Notes: generated from the letters alone by a model not told the origin. A stretch of DNA of 64,000 nt from Ichthyophis bannanicus (GCA_033557465.1 CM066032.1:1313444191-1313508190), one strand, 5' to 3'. Positions 33,709 through 46,574 are shown, counted from the first letter of the stretch. A program made the numbers and translations.

Positions 33709-34189
33709 CATCTCCTGCTCTTCCTTGCGTGCTGGTTTTCTGCAGGTGGGGTGTTCATTTTGTTTTTAGGGGAATATTTTGCCATTCCCAAAACTTTGCC
33801 AACTGAGGTGGCCGCCTCACTCTATCTAATGATAGAGTTACCCCTGAACAGTATTCATCTTAAAACTTTAGCCACCAGTCCCTAACCTATGGCCGACCAA
33901 CCCATTTCACCCAGCCCCCTGCCACACTGCCCAGGCCACCTCTACCACCCCTTTACTTGTCTTACACTGTTCCCTATGGTCTAGCATTGCTCTCTGACTT
34001 CCCTCCCCCCGTGGTGCTCCTACTTGCATTAACCTCTTTGGAGTGTCACTGGCAACAACAGCGATGTGCAAATGCTGCCTCTTGCCAGCCTGGAGCATTT
34101 CCTCTGCCACATCCTATCCCCTCTGACTCTACTTTCTGCATCTCACACTCTTGACTGAATACTCGCAATCACACATTTAACCTTCCCCC

Positions 34190-34428
34190 ACTTTGAGATG
34201 CTTGTACAGTTCATTTAACCCTTTATATAGCTACATAAAGTGGTTTGTATATATTTATCATGTTTTTCCCTGTTAAAATTGTTTTAATGTATACCCAAGT
34301 TATGATACCTGTTTTTTTGTAAACACAAATCAGCAATCTGAGATGTGTAGTTTAATGTTCACTGTAAACCGCGCTGATGTCAATAGCGCGGTATAAAAGA
34401 GACTTTAAATAAATAAATAAATAAATAT
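34190..34428 (+). mobile_element. L2-type LINE 3' end
   Basis: The sequence ends with GTAAACCGCGCTGATG, a complementary GCGCGGTATAAAAG and (AAAT)n, the hairpin-plus-tail of this L2-like family. No coding part is left. Confidence 0.65.
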
Positions 34429-37408
34429 AGCATGGGTGGGACAGAGTGGAGAAGAGGCTCCTGATTAGTGAGAGGCAGCATTTGTACATCATGGCTACTG
34501 CCAGTGACACTTTTGAGGAGCTGAGGCAAGTGAAAGGACTATGGAACACAGCTACAAATAGAGCTTGTGGAGAGGGATGTGGGTCCATGTGCCACACCAG
34601 GATGCAATTTTTGGTATGCCACTAAACACACAGAAGTAGAAAAGGAAATCCAAGGGATAATCGGGTCAAGTGTTCTTCAGAAGCTTAAAGATGAAGGCAA
34701 TTTAAATTGTTTGCTTTTATCTTTAAGGCTTTGAAGAGAGAGAGAGAGAGAGATGATAGTGACTCCCAAACTATTGCCCAGAGTATTGGAGCTACCTTTT
34801 TAGGTGTGGGGGGTTGGGGGAGAGAGAGAGATGGGACCACCCCCTTCCAAGAACATCCCAGTCCTTCTGATAATTGGAATGGCTCACTCACCAGAAGAGC
34901 CCTTTTTGGTCCAAAATGTTCAGGGACTACTGCCTTGAGCTACTGGATTGGATAGATTCTTGTTATCTGCAAAATGACATGTTCATATCCTGTTGGTTTT
35001 ACCATTCTGTCCTGATCTTAAAGTTCTTCCAAATAAAAGATAAAATAATGAAGAAAGGAAAGCTGATAATGGCTTCACAAATTTATCCAATTACCTTAAT
35101 TCTGCCCTCCCCCCCAGCTAAGGGGAGTTATCTTAGAACCCTTACTCATGATTTACATGTGTATAGTGTAAACTGCTATTTTAGAAAGGATCTAATTTAC
35201 ATATTGATGTCTTTAGTATGGGGAAATGAATATGTCTCCTTTTTACGTGACATGCATGCCTTCAGGACTCACAGGCTTAATTTTGGGGAGGACGACACCT
35301 TACTGTTAGACCAATGGATGGTGAGTCAGAAAGAGTGATACATCGTTCAGCATGGAGTGAGGAAGGACTAGGAAACAAAGATGGGTACACTCTTCCCTTG
35401 TCACCTTGCTAATGTCTTGCCTGTGGTCAATATTTGTACAAAGTAGACTAGAGGTGAAGGGAACAATGCTCTGAAGATTTCTGAAAAAATAACTAATTAC
35501 AGGGAAAGGGTGATAATTGACCAGATAGGGTTCCCCAGGTACATCCTGCTGTTTGAAATGGCCAAGTGATTCACCAAAAGATGGACCACAGTACACATCA
35601 ACCAGACATGCCATATACTCACAGGGTCTAGCGCACAAATTCTAAATGAAATGTTGCCCTAAGGAATCTTGTTTCATTCAAAGGAGATAAGATGTCCTAA
35701 GGAGAGACAAGGTGCCCTAAGGTGGAAAGCATGCACCTTAAGGCAGGAAAATGGCTGTAATCCAAACGCTGGATACAGAACCAAGGAATATCAATGTAAA
35801 GGTGATGGAAGGAAGGACAGGTGGGAGTTGATGGATTGCCATGTCGGTGTGCACTCTATGTGGCAGCCAGTAAAGCAGACGAGCATGTGGGAGGCAGCTG
35901 TACCGATGCACAGAGTGGTGCCAATGTAAAGTACTGAAATGACAGTGTATGGCATAGGATGTGGAAGACGTGTCCCCCAGCAGAGGCAGAAGCAGCAGGA
36001 TGTTTGCAGCAACAGGAGGACAGAGTAGTGGTGACATGCAAATTAGGCACAGGAGAGGGGAGCATGAAGAGCCAGAATGCGGAAAAGAGTACCAGTGTAG
36101 ATCATAGAGTAGCAGCCTGCACAAGAAGATGACTGTACACAGCCGACAGAGGCAGATAGATGGGCTGAAGGACGGATGATGGCTAAGGAGAGGGTGGTAT
36201 GGGCTGGCAGTACCAATCTGCAGAACCCTGACCGTTACAGGCATGAAAATGATCTGAGTAGCACAGTCACAAAAAGAACAAGCATGAGTTGAACTCTTGG
36301 CCCCTGCTTATGGAGATCTTGCAATAACCAGTAGGCTACATCTCCACACCTCTCTGCATGGCAATGGCTGGATACAAAGAGATTGCAGGTGACCACCTAA
36401 AATGTCTGCTGTGTGTGCCAGCATAGGGTAGGCCCCACTAGTATCCACGAAGCAGTGCACATGTAGAACAGCAGTCTACAGCTGATCGCCGAATGGAGAA
36501 TGCACTTAGCCATCACTTCAGCTCAGTAAGACGCACTGACAGTGTGTGATACAAGAACAGAACAACTACAAACCATGCTACTGAGAAGTTTCTGTGGTCA
36601 CACTGAGGGTGAGGATGGGCGCCCAGCACCAGGTCCCCAGTACCTGCAGTGCTAGAGATGGTCTCTGCTGCAGATCCCTATTACTGCCAGTGTTGTGGCA
36701 GGTATCGTCTGCAGTGTGGTATGCTAGTCACATCTGGCCCTGTGTTCTGCCCCTTTTGGATGGGGATTCACCTAGAATACTGCATGTCAATACCCAGTGT
36801 TAAAATACTGCCATAGTGGCTAACTACCAGGGAGGGGAGACTTCTAGACTTGCAAGAGGTTGTTACCAAGTTCCTGCTGGCCCTACCAATAACACCTCAC
36901 ATTCCAACCACCTAGGTCTAGCATTCACCCACAGCAAGCACAGTCAGACTTCACCTGCTGCCATCACTGGGCTTTCCAGTCATGCACATACAACTGTCCA
37001 CTGTTCAGTATGCATTGCATGTGCACGTACACAGAACAACCATGAACACCCAGCAGTTGGTTTGGTGATTGGGCCCCCAGAACAGGAACTTTACCTACAT
37101 CACTAGAGCCAAATACTATAGAGCACTATGTGGATACATAGCCATGCCATGGTCACTGCTCGGTCAGAGTGAGAGTGTCCTCCCAGCATAACATGCTGTA
37201 GCCAGCCAGCCCATGCAGGTGGCAGTTGGGCACTATGATGTCCCAGCCATTGCCCTACTCCCGATGCAGACACATCCTGGCCAATCCGGCCTGTTCAGGC
37301 CATACCCACAATAATTTGCTCCTCATCATACATATTTGCAGGCTAACACTGGAAACAGCTTGAGTACTGTGAGCTCAGTGAGGTGTAGAAAGCCACAAAA
37401 CAATGGAT

Positions 37409-37475
<67 letters not shown>

Positions 37476-37799
37476 CATGTCGACACACTGTGCAAAAATG
37501 GGGATGGTTGGCATTCCTGCCTGCCACTCTGGTTGCAATCTCAGCTCAGGCATTGTTAAGGTGTGCTCATTGTGCAGGAGCTAGTAGTGCGCTCTGATGT
37601 TATCAGCCGCTCAGTGTGCTGGTGCTGTCAGTCTGACTCCCCATCCAGCTGAGGATGGTGGAGCATGTCTGTGTGGGTGTTTGTGCCCTTATTGGCCGAT
37701 TCATTGGGGGTTGCACATATTGGTGTTGTACCTGCACTGTGGGATAAAATTTAGCCATGGGGACATGCACTGCATGATCCACAGCCAGGACCAAAACCT
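34429..37799. other. Unassigned stretch
   Basis: I see no recognisable gene. A (GA)n run lies at 34735-34752. A 154-codon open frame at 34874-35338 has no motif I know and a bias-free composition. Several short frames at 35.7-37.1 kb read differently on both strands with no conserved signal. The (AC)n microsatellite at 37410-37472 is listed separately. Confidence 0.4.
37410..37472. repeat. (AC)n microsatellite
   Basis: About 31 AC dinucleotides, with a single interruption (AT) near 37444. Confidence 0.98.
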
Positions 37800-38425
37800 G
37801 TGACCCTCTGCTCATATATATCTCAGCTTCACAGACTCCAACGAATCCAACACACAGCTGCCCATATTGCCACTCAATCCTCTGCCCGGGATCATGTCTC
37901 ACCCCTGCTTTCCCATCTTCACCTCTGCCTTTCCGTTCCCAATACAAACTGCTTACTCTGGTGCATCGGGCCTTTCACACCAACACTCCACAGTACCTGG
38001 CAGACCTCATCACTTTTCACACTCCCAGGCACGCGCCTCGTTCATTCCACCTCAACCGTCTCACCCTCCCCTCTCCCTCCCTTGCACACCTCCAGTCCAC
38101 ACGCTCCTCAGCTTTTTTCTTTGCAGGCCCTGCCCTTTGGAATTCCCTCCCCCCCTCCCTTCGTCTCGAGCCCCACCATCCTACTTTTAAGTGTAACCTG
38201 AAGACCCACCTCTTTTCCCTCACCTTAGACCTTCCCTCCCCTTTCCTGTAAGTTTTCTATTCTAAGTCTCGTGTTATACCCTCTCCTCCTCTGGCTTTCA
38301 TGTTTAAGATTGTAACTTCCTTTTCTTCTTCTCTAGCCTGTTGCTTTTTGGATTATTTGTACATTGTAAACCGCTCTGTTTCCCCCGAAGGGTGGTATAT
38401 CAAACTCAATAAACATAAACATAAA
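37800..38425 (+). mobile_element. L2-like LINE, RT C-terminus and 3' end
   Basis: Frame fragments in order: LQRIQHTAAHIATQSSARDH, HRAFHTNTPQYLADLI, RSSAFFFAGPALWNSLPPSL and FKCNLKTHLFSL. This is the stereotyped L2 C-terminal region. The 3' end carries TGTAAACCGCTCTG and GGTGGTATATCAAA, then (CATAAA)n rather than the (AAAT)n of other copies, so it belongs to a different subfamily. It shares that ending with 39400-39595. Confidence 0.85.
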
Positions 38426-38849
38426 CATACACCAACTGTGTGCAGTGCCCCATAGTGCTGTCACATGGTTAAAACAGTCTCTGGAGATGACATGCTTCCC
38501 TTCGGACAGATCTTGTCACATGTTACACTGAGCATGGTGCACTGAATCAGAGCATGGCCTTAGTCTGCTATAGGCAGGTGCCACTGCCCCCTCTGCCAAC
38601 ACACCCATGCCATGCTGACATGCCCATATGTTGTCAGTGTTGGTGGTGTGCAGTCCCAGGCCAGCCAACATGCCGGTTGGTGGGTGCCTAGGGCACAGGG
38701 TCCGGAGGGGAGGCAGAGGCATACATGGATGGCCATACATCGCCCCCCCCCCCCCACAACCATCTGCCTCTCCAGGGAACCCATCACCATCTTCATTGTT
38801 ATGTCTCTTCAACTTGGGGAAGGGATGGCTGAGGGGTGTTATGTTAGAG
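38426..38849. other. Unassigned spacer with poly-C tract
   Basis: No gene or repeat edge is recognised. A C-run lies at 38741-38755. Confidence 0.4.
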
Positions 38850-39292
38850 GTCTAGAAAATATTTCCTGGAGTGGATTGGGTAAATGTGAATTGATTGTTT
38901 ATGGCATCAAAATTAGTAGGATTAGAGGACATGCAATGTGACTACAGTGTGAGCCATTGAGGACTACTAGGAGTGAATGTTTTCTCAGTCACCACGTATT
39001 CAAACTCTGTAATTCATTTCTGGAGGATTTTGTAAAGTCTGTTAGTGTAGCTGGGTTTCAGAAATGTTTGGACAGGTTCCTGGGAAATGGTCCATGAACC
39101 ATTACTAATGAGGGGCCCAGAATATCCCCTGCTTGCCCAAAACATGCAGTGTGGATCCTGTGTGTCTTTTGTGGAAACTGCTAGGTACCTGTGACCTAGA
39201 TTGGCCACTGTTGGACACAGGATACTGAGCATGATGGACCTTGGTCTGACACAGTCTGGCATATTTGCAAGACTTATGTTCTTATGTGTCAC
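38850..39292 (+). mobile_element. CR1-type LINE 3' end fragment
   Basis: This corresponds to the last codons and 3' untranslated region of the copy ending at 31700. Readings such as NLCNSFLEDFVKSV and GFQKCLDRFLGNG are followed by ATTGGCCACTGTTGGACACAGG and the 3' terminus ACTTATGTTCTTATG. It is directly followed by an L2-type tail. Confidence 0.8.
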
Positions 39293-39399
39293 CTAGGCAA
39301 CTGCCTGGTCTGCCCTGTGCACCAGCAACCCCCACTGCATGACCCATATGCACCCTCCTTTGCCCCATTTGCACCATCAACATTTGTCATGCCTGTAGT

Positions 39400-39595
39400 T
39401 TGTGAAGGTAGTCTGCTGTTCTGCTTTCTCCTATCTGTGCTATCACTTTGTCTATCTGTTTCTCCTACTCTGTCCTATCTTATTAATGGCGTTCTTTTCT
39501 TATTTTCCATAACATAAATGTAGGATTGTAAACCGCTCTGATGCTTCTTGGCCTGAGTGGTATATCAAATGTAATAAACATAAACATAAACATAG
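39400..39595 (+). mobile_element. L2-type LINE 3' end, CATAAA-tailed subfamily
   Basis: GGATTGTAAACCGCTCTGATG, then GAGTGGTATATCAAATG and (CATAAA)n, match the ending of 37800-38425. No coding part remains. Confidence 0.75.
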
Positions 39596-40401
39596 TGCCT
39601 TTCATACTTGGGCACTATGCTGTTGCTGCTAATGGAACAGTACTATCACTCTCTTGGGCTCACCTTCCTGTGCAGCACATTGCAGACATTTAAAAGGCTC
39701 TCTCTCCTCAAAATACACCCTTTCTGCAAGGTTTTGATATGCACTAGGATTCCTGACGTTAAGGTGCCGTCGTTAAGGGAGCAAGCCTTGTTCCTACACA
39801 CTACCCGCACATTGACCCCCCACTTTCTGCCTACTCTCTACCCACAGGGTGCTTACCACTGCCGGTACCGTTAACGCATGCTAAAGTGGTTAACATGCAT
39901 TATTAACGTGCACTAACGGCACATTAGCGCGCCTTAATGGTACACTTGCTCCTTTAGCGCAGTTTAGTAAACATACCCTAAAGTGATCTTTTTTTTTTTT
40001 CTTTCTCTGTCTCTCTGTCTCTCTCCCCCTCCAGATTGAGGATCTGAAGAAGCAGGCCCAGTATATGTAGCTTCTTCAATCCTGTCTTCAGGAGATGGTA
40101 GAGAAAAGGAAGCAGGAGAGAGGTAAGCATGCCAACCACAGAGCACCAACATGCATAACTTACTCTGCATATTATTTCACATTTCCTGGTCATTCCATCT
40201 TGAAGCAACAACTCTGCAGATATCATCAGTAAGCCAAACTCCAGGTCAGCTTATAGGAAACCTTTTCCTTGACAGATGATCTCAATCCATCTATGCCCTA
40301 GGTTTCCATAGCAATGACAGTTGACTTTATATGTATCCAAATACCTCTACCCAATGTCAAGGCTACTCACAACTCCTACTCTCTTTCTTCTCTCTACACA
40401 T
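39596..40401. other. Unassigned stretch with TTAACG/GCGC-rich patch
   Basis: At about 39870-39980 a patch of alternating GTTAAC, TTAACG and TTAGCGCGCC words ends in TTTAGTAAACATACCC. It looks like the end of a small non-autonomous transposon, but no partner end was found. The remainder shows no signal. Confidence 0.35.
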
Positions 40402-40650
40402 GAGGAGTGGCCAAGTGGTTGGGGCAAGGTACTTCAGGCTGGAAGGTCAGGGGTTCAAATCCCACTAGAGGACAGCAAGCTTGGGGTTTCTAGTCCCACA
40501 GGTGCTCCTTGTGGTCTTGGGCAAGCCACTTAACCCTCCATAGCCCATGTTCCTTGTAAAATAGTTATCTCCAAGTTATAATGCCCTGTTCAATGTAAAC
40601 CACCCTGATGCAGAATAGCATGGTATATAAGAGAATGTAAATAAATACTT
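40402..40650 (+). mobile_element. CORE-type SINE
   Basis: Complete, with A box TGGCCAAGTGG near 40408, B box GGTTCAAATCC at 40452-40462, core GGTCTTGGGCAAGCCACTTAA and an L2-like tail (TGTAAACCACCCTGATG, GCATGGTATATAAG, then (AAAT)n). The shared 3' hairpin indicates mobilisation by an L2-like LINE. Confidence 0.85.
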
Positions 40651-40786
40651 CAACTTCCAATATATTCCACCCTTCAAAGGGCATCTGACCACAACAGTTC
40701 ACACTTTCTGTGAACACAAAGAAATCAGTTTTAGGTTTAAAAAATGCACATTGGCATCTCATGACTATGCCTGGCTTGTATAATAT

Positions 40787-41045
40787 TTATTTTAATTCTC
40801 TTATATACTGTGCTGTTCACATTGAACAAACTGAAATTACATTGAACAGGGCATTATAACTTGGAGATAACTATTTTACAGGGAACATGGACTATGGAGG
40901 GTTAAGTGGCTTGCCCAAGACCACAAGTGGGACTAGAAACCCCAGTCATTCCAGCCCAAGGTTGCTGTCTTCTAGTGGGATTTGAACCCCTAACCTTCTA
41001 AACTGAAGTACCTTGCCCCAACCACTAGGCCACTCCTCCACTCCT
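40787..41045 (-). mobile_element. CORE-type SINE, minus strand
   Basis: The same family as 40402-40650 in opposite orientation, only 136 bases away. It has the A box, B box (GGGTTCAAATCCC complement at about 40978) and core. Part of the 3' hairpin is deleted. A close inverted pair of SINEs can form a long hairpin in a transcript. Confidence 0.8.
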
Positions 41046-42338
41046 TATACTTCTGCACTTTAGCCTTCTCACCCGCTGCTCTGCCTTCCCAGCTGTCTAC
41101 ACAACAGCCCACTCTGCGGATTGATTGTTGACTGGCATTTCAAGTAGGAAGCATGCCATTCCCATTTTGAGGACTTTAATTCAGTTGCTAGTGATTTAAT
41201 CCAATGTGCTTTGCTTGATTTGAGAAGGAATGTATAATTATGATTTAACCTATCCCTCAGTAAGATTAACAAGACGACTCCGCTCATGGAGTGAGGTCAT
41301 CTCAGTAGGGCTTATTAGTACGTCCTTCAACCAAGGTAGCTTGACTAACTTCTAAAGAACACAAATGTTTACTATGTGATCCTTTTAGCTGGAATAATCC
41401 TCCAGATTTTCTTAGAAATGAGATAAATCTTTTGACATTTAGAGAGATGGAAAGGATGGCTTTTTGATAAGGCTTTTAAGGATTAAAATTACCTTTGAGT
41501 TTTTAGGGGGAGTGAGATTGAAGATTTTATTACTTTATTTTTATTTGCCATGTTTTAACTGTGGCTATTTTTACTTTAACTTGCTTAGAAGCTGGACAAT
41601 AGGCAAGAAATAGTAATAGTCTGCCTCTATGGTCAGTGCCGTTCCTGTCTCCAAGAAGGCATTCATTCATGAAAAGAGAACTTTACACAACATAGCTATT
41701 GTCCTTTGTACTCAACCACTTTCTCTGTCCTTTCCCTACCTCAAAGCTGAAAGTCAGGGAACTCCAGGGCCAGGCTTAATGCCTGCTGCAGCAGGAGAAG
41801 CTATAGCAGCAACTGAAGCCTTTATCCCCCTTCTGTGAATGACGCTAATGTCTCTCCAATACACACCCCATTTTGGTTGCCTTCTGCCTTGAGTCCCCTA
41901 GGGCTCCCTCTGGAGGTGGTGCTTCATTTGGAGGTCCTGTTCCTCCCTGATGGTAGCCTACTGACATTTGGTATCCCAGTTGCAGCTGCTGCACCATTCC
42001 ATGCTAAAGCTGCGGGAACAATTGCACCTCCTTCCCCAGGGCCCTGTGCAGATAGTACAGCAGCTGATGTGCTGGGACAGCTTCAGCAGCAGGTGGTGGT
42101 AGTCATACTCGGGCAGCTACAACAAGTAGAGGAGGGAATACTGAGGATGTGGTGCCACTAAAGGCTTCTACCCTTTAGCATGAGGGTTTTCTGTCCATGT
42201 CTTCACCCCCACTTCCTTAGACCTCTCCTCTCCCTTTCCCTGGGGTCTTTATCTTTATTGTGGCACTTTGTCTTTTTCTCTATTTGTTTACCCCTTAGTA
42301 AACACCATCCCTCACACCCTCCTCCAAATACTAAATAG
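41046..42338. other. Unassigned stretch with two unrecognised small ORFs
   Basis: Open frames at 41629-41838 and 41835-42161 (108 codons) partly abut. The second ends in a glutamine-rich stretch (LGQLQQQVVVV, LGQLQQVEEGI) that could form a coiled coil, after an alanine/proline-rich part. I do not recognise a family. The C-terminal coiled coil is reminiscent of transposon accessory proteins, but this is weak. Confidence 0.35.
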
Positions 42339-42346
42339 GTTATGTG

Positions 42347-42715
42347 CACTGTTCCCTCTAAGCTGTGCGCGTGTGTGCGCGCACACAACTGGCCGAGCAA
42401 GCGCACATACTTTACAACAGAGCGCACAAAAATTACGGTTCTGATTCTGATAGAAAACAACACAGACGTCTTAAAAGTTAAAAGTTGTGATTGTAATTAC
42501 TAGAAATTTTCCACTTCATTTAGTAATCGTCTGTTTTCATTTAATTTGATTAAAATCAATGTGGTGTACATGCTGTATTCTGACGTGTAGTCAAACTTTA
42601 AAGTATATAACTCCGAGTGTCGTTATGTGACGCACAAAAATTTAACCTTCCTTCAAAAGCTGCACAGCTGATATTTTATGCGCACACAGCCTACAGAAAA
42701 TTAGAGGGAACATTG
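42347..42715. mobile_element. hAT-type MITE with perfect 8-bp duplication
   Basis: The terminal repeats CACTGTTCCCTCTAA and (inverted) CAATGTTCCCTCTAA bound 369 bases. GTTATGTG occurs immediately outside both ends (42339-42346 and 42716-42723), an exact 8-bp duplication. Internal GTGCGCGTGTGTGCGC and GCGCACA words add further inverted symmetry. There is no coding capacity. Confidence 0.92.
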
Positions 42716-42723
42716 GTTATGTG

Positions 42724-44465
42724 ATAGAAGCCTACTATATCCTGCAGCAGCATAGGGCTAGATGTCATAGGAACAATATTCAAACAGTGACCCCGTATTT
42801 GAAATGACAGTTGTCAGAACAACTGCTCAGACTTGTGCCTCAAACCATTGCATGGTTACAAATGTACTCTTCGTGACCTTGCAAAATACCTGATATAACA
42901 GAACTCCCGATCCCTCCATGTAATGATATAAAACTCGCCAATGGACAAGCAAGCCTGAAAGAGTGTAGGCAGTAAGGGAAGGTAACTGAAGATTAACTGA
43001 TGGCTAGTATCTGCGAAGGTAGCTTGCAAAGAGACAGCTTTCAGGACACAGCTAGGGATCAGGTATGTGCATGCAAATGACCTACTTCCCTTAAGATTTC
43101 ACCCTTCCCAAATAGCATTCCCCAGAAAATCTTCCCAATCAAGAGAAAACAAACCAAGGCAATCCCATCTTGTTTCTACAGGGACTACCTTAGAGACTAT
43201 TGTGTTGAAGGGCTACAACTTAGTCTGAAGTTAACAGGCTAACATACCCATAACACTGAAGCTGTGAGATACCAAATCCCAGCTTACTTGTGTTTCCCAT
43301 TCTAAAGCTTCAGCCGCCTTTTCCTCTTGTGAGTTCCTACTGCTCTGCTGGAAACACCAGAAAGGTATACATTAAAAAGAGAAGCCAAGTTCTCAGCTTG
43401 TAAAAATGGCAACTCAGCTGCAATATTATGCCATTAGACATGTGGCTACAATATGGGAAGTCTGGAATCCTGTGAATCACATCATGTAGCAAAATGGAGT
43501 CTCACAGGTTTCCATTAAAGACCATCTGCTTGCATTCTCCACCACAGTATGCTCTGAGACATCTCTCGCGTCTTTCTTGAAGAGTTCAGTTGTGGGGCAG
43601 AGCTGCTGTCCTTGACAGAAGCTATACCTAAAACACTGAAAGAGTACTCGTAAATTTAGATTTTGCTTGGCGTTCTTCATATAGTATGCTAAAGACTAAT
43701 GAGGTCAGTAGCATGCAATATACCAGCTTAGCATATACTGGATGATGTATTAACATTTAACTCTCCTGCTTATTAGCTATGTAATATACAATTTGAATCC
43801 TCTCAGAAATTGTTGTATATAGCAAATTAATTAATGTGCCTGTTAATGGGAGCTAAAGTTCATTTTAAAGCACTTTCTTAGCATAGGCTTCGTTGAGAGA
43901 GAAATGTGGGGAAGCTGACTGCTCTGCACGTGTTGAGTGAATAAATAGAAGACTTCAGTCTTCAAAGTTATCAGTTGAGCACCTTTTATTAACATTGAAT
44001 TCACTGAAAGCATTAACAAATTAATAATGAAAAATATTGCTGTATTTGCACACACATGGTTATAGGTCTTGAACATCTGTAGAATATGTCTTCAGCTAAT
44101 AAAGTAGTGCCCTGATGGTATAGGTATTATCTGAATTTTACAGAACACTGTTAAGTCCATGGCTAATATGTAGTCAGTGAAGAGCAAACAGCAGAATAGT
44201 AGAGTATGAACAAACACATTTTTAAAAAACACTCTAGGTACAGTAGGTCAGAAGGTCCCTGCCTTAAGGAGTTTGCATTTTAATGTGATAATTGATTAGA
44301 GATGTGTTCAAGGAAATTAACTTTATATAGCAATGTGGATAACTACTGTTACATTTTTTGCTGAGGAAACGAAGCAATAAAACAGAAGTGCTAAAATGCA
44401 AGTTTGGATATTCAAGGGACTTTGCAGAATGAGTAATCAGTGAAAGTGATATTCCACAAGGAGGA
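42724..44465. other. Unassigned stretch
   Basis: AT-rich DNA with no recognisable repeat edges, coding signal or RNA gene. It may be the most ordinary unique sequence in the window. Confidence 0.45.
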
Positions 44466-45990
44466 ACATAGAAACATGACGGCAGAAAAAGACCACATGG
44501 TCTATCTAGTCTGCTCTTCCATATTGACTACTACAATAGTCCCCTCTTTTCCATTAGAGATCTTCTGTGTTTGTCCCATGCTTTCTTGAATTCAGATACT
44601 GTCCTCGTCTCTACTATCTCCACTGGGAGACTATTCCATGCATCTACCACTCATTCTTTCTGTAAAGAAATATTTACGCATATTACTCCTGAGTCTATTC
44701 GCTTTCACCCTCTTCCTATGTCCCCTCATAGCAGAGCATGCTTTCAATCAAAAGAGGCTCTCCTCTTGTACGTTTATACCATGGAGGCATTTAAACATCA
44801 CTGATATCTCCTCTATCCCACCTTTCCTCTAATATATACATATTAAGATCTTTAAGTCTGTCCACATATTCTTTATAACGAAGAACACTAACCATTTTAG
44901 TAGCCACCCTCTGCACCGACTCAAGTGTGTTTATATCTTTTTAAAGGTGTGGTCTCCAGAATTGCACACAATACTCAAAATGAGGTCGCACCAGAGACTT
45001 ATACAGAGCCACTATCACTTCCTTTCTCCTGCTGGCCATTCCTCTCCCTTTGCACCCAAGCATCTTTCTTGCTTTCACCATCACCTTTTCTACCTTTTTA
45101 GCCACTTTAAGATCATCAGAAATAATCACGCCCAGGTCCTGTTCTTTTGTGGGCAGAAGTACTTTGCCCCCTACATTGTACCGCTCTATTGGATTTTTGC
45201 AGCCCAAATGCTTGACCAAGCATTTTTTTAGCATTAAATCTCAGCTGCCAAATTCTTGACTATTCTTCAAGCTTAACTAGATCCCTCCTCATGTTATCTA
45301 CTTCTTCCTGGGTGTCTACTCTATTGCAGATTTTGGTATAATCCACAAAGAAGCAAAGATCACCCTACAGACCTTCTGCAATATCACTAACAAAGAAGAA
45401 TCAAACCAAGGACAAATCCCTGCGGTACAGCACTGGTAACATTCTTCTCCTCAGAGTGAGCTCCATTTGCCTATACTCTTTGTCGTCTCCCACTCAACCA
45501 GTTTCTAACTCTGTCACTTACTTTAGGGTCCATCCCTAGGGTGCTCACTTTGTTTATAAGTCACCTGTGTCAAAGGCTTTACTAAAATCTAAGTACACCA
45601 CATCTAGGGCTCTCCCTTGGTCCAACTCCCTTGTTACCCAGTCAAAGAAATCAATCAGATTTGTCTGACAAGATTTGCCTCTGGTAAACCCATGCTGCCT
45701 CGGATCCTGCAAGCCACTGGACTCCAGAAACCTCACTATTCTGTCTTTTAGCAGTGCTTCCAATATTTTAATCACCACAGAGGTTAGACTAACCATTCTG
45801 TAGTTTTAAACCTCATCCTTGCTTTCACTTTTGTGTCCATTGCTATGCCTACTTTAAGTTTAACTAGTTCCTCATGAATATAGTCTTCTGAAAATCATTC
45901 AAGATCCCTATCACTTCTGCTCTTATTTGTGGATCTTTTTCAGGATTTAGATCCAATAACATCCAGACCAAATCAAACATAACCCTGTTT
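44466..45990 (-). mobile_element. CR1-type LINE, RT and 3' end
   Basis: The minus strand reads, in order, KILEALLKDRIVRFLESSGL, QHGFTRGKSCQTNL and VVYLDFSKAFDT (45796-45554). A broken middle follows, then GCKNPIERYNVGGKV, LGVIISDDLKVAKK and SLVRPHFEYCVQFWRPHL (45234-44941), then the 3' region ending ATGTTTCTATG. These are RT palm and C-terminal motifs of a CR1-group LINE different from the 51-kb copy. The catalytic region is damaged and the 5' half is missing. Confidence 0.88.
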
Positions 45991-46574
45991 TTCTTCCTGT
46001 CTAAGCGTTAATACAAACTTCTGTAATGTGCCACATTTTAATACTGAAGGGGGCAGAGGGATTATATAGCATCAGTTCTAAAGTGTGGAGTTAGATCTGA
46101 AAGGGAATTTTCATCAAACTCTTGCCACATTCCTTTATGATCCAAAAGACTTCTATCTCATAGCAAAAGCACTGGTCATGGGTCTGCTAATTGTATTGAT
46201 TGTTTGATTATGTGACAGATTTATTTGCCACGTCCCCAGTCAACAACCAGCTGCTACAGCATGTACAAACCATAATGACTAACCAGCAGCACAAACTGAA
46301 AACACAACATTTAAAGCATGGGAAACACAGACACTAGCCTGCCAGCAGCAGCGCCATTACCAACCTCACCCCCTCCCAACAGTACCTACATTATCACCTA
46401 TCATCTTCCTTTCAATTCCACTTAAAATGGCATCATCAAAATACATACAATAAAACAGACGGAACAATGATAAACATAAATTAATTAAATAGATAGGGCC
46501 CTATTCTGATTAAGACATACAGAGTGGATGCTACATTTAAAATGTGTACGTCTGAAATATAGATGCGATTCTGA
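45991..46574. other. Unassigned stretch
   Basis: No gene recognised. GGGCCCTATTCTGATTAA near 46495 may be the outer end of the element that holds the hairpin that follows, since the text is similar in style to PIF/Harbinger termini. No opposite end was found. Confidence 0.35.

Noticed and set aside
34874..35338. 154-codon open frame
   Set aside because: No recognisable motif, no repeat or exon context and no support on either side. Kept as unassigned.
35738..36244. 168-codon minus-strand frame
   Set aside because: Cysteine-, leucine- and serine-rich reading from CT-rich DNA, with no signal peptide or domain pattern that holds together.
37410..37472. CRISPR-like regular repeats
   Set aside because: Plain dinucleotide microsatellite; no spacers.
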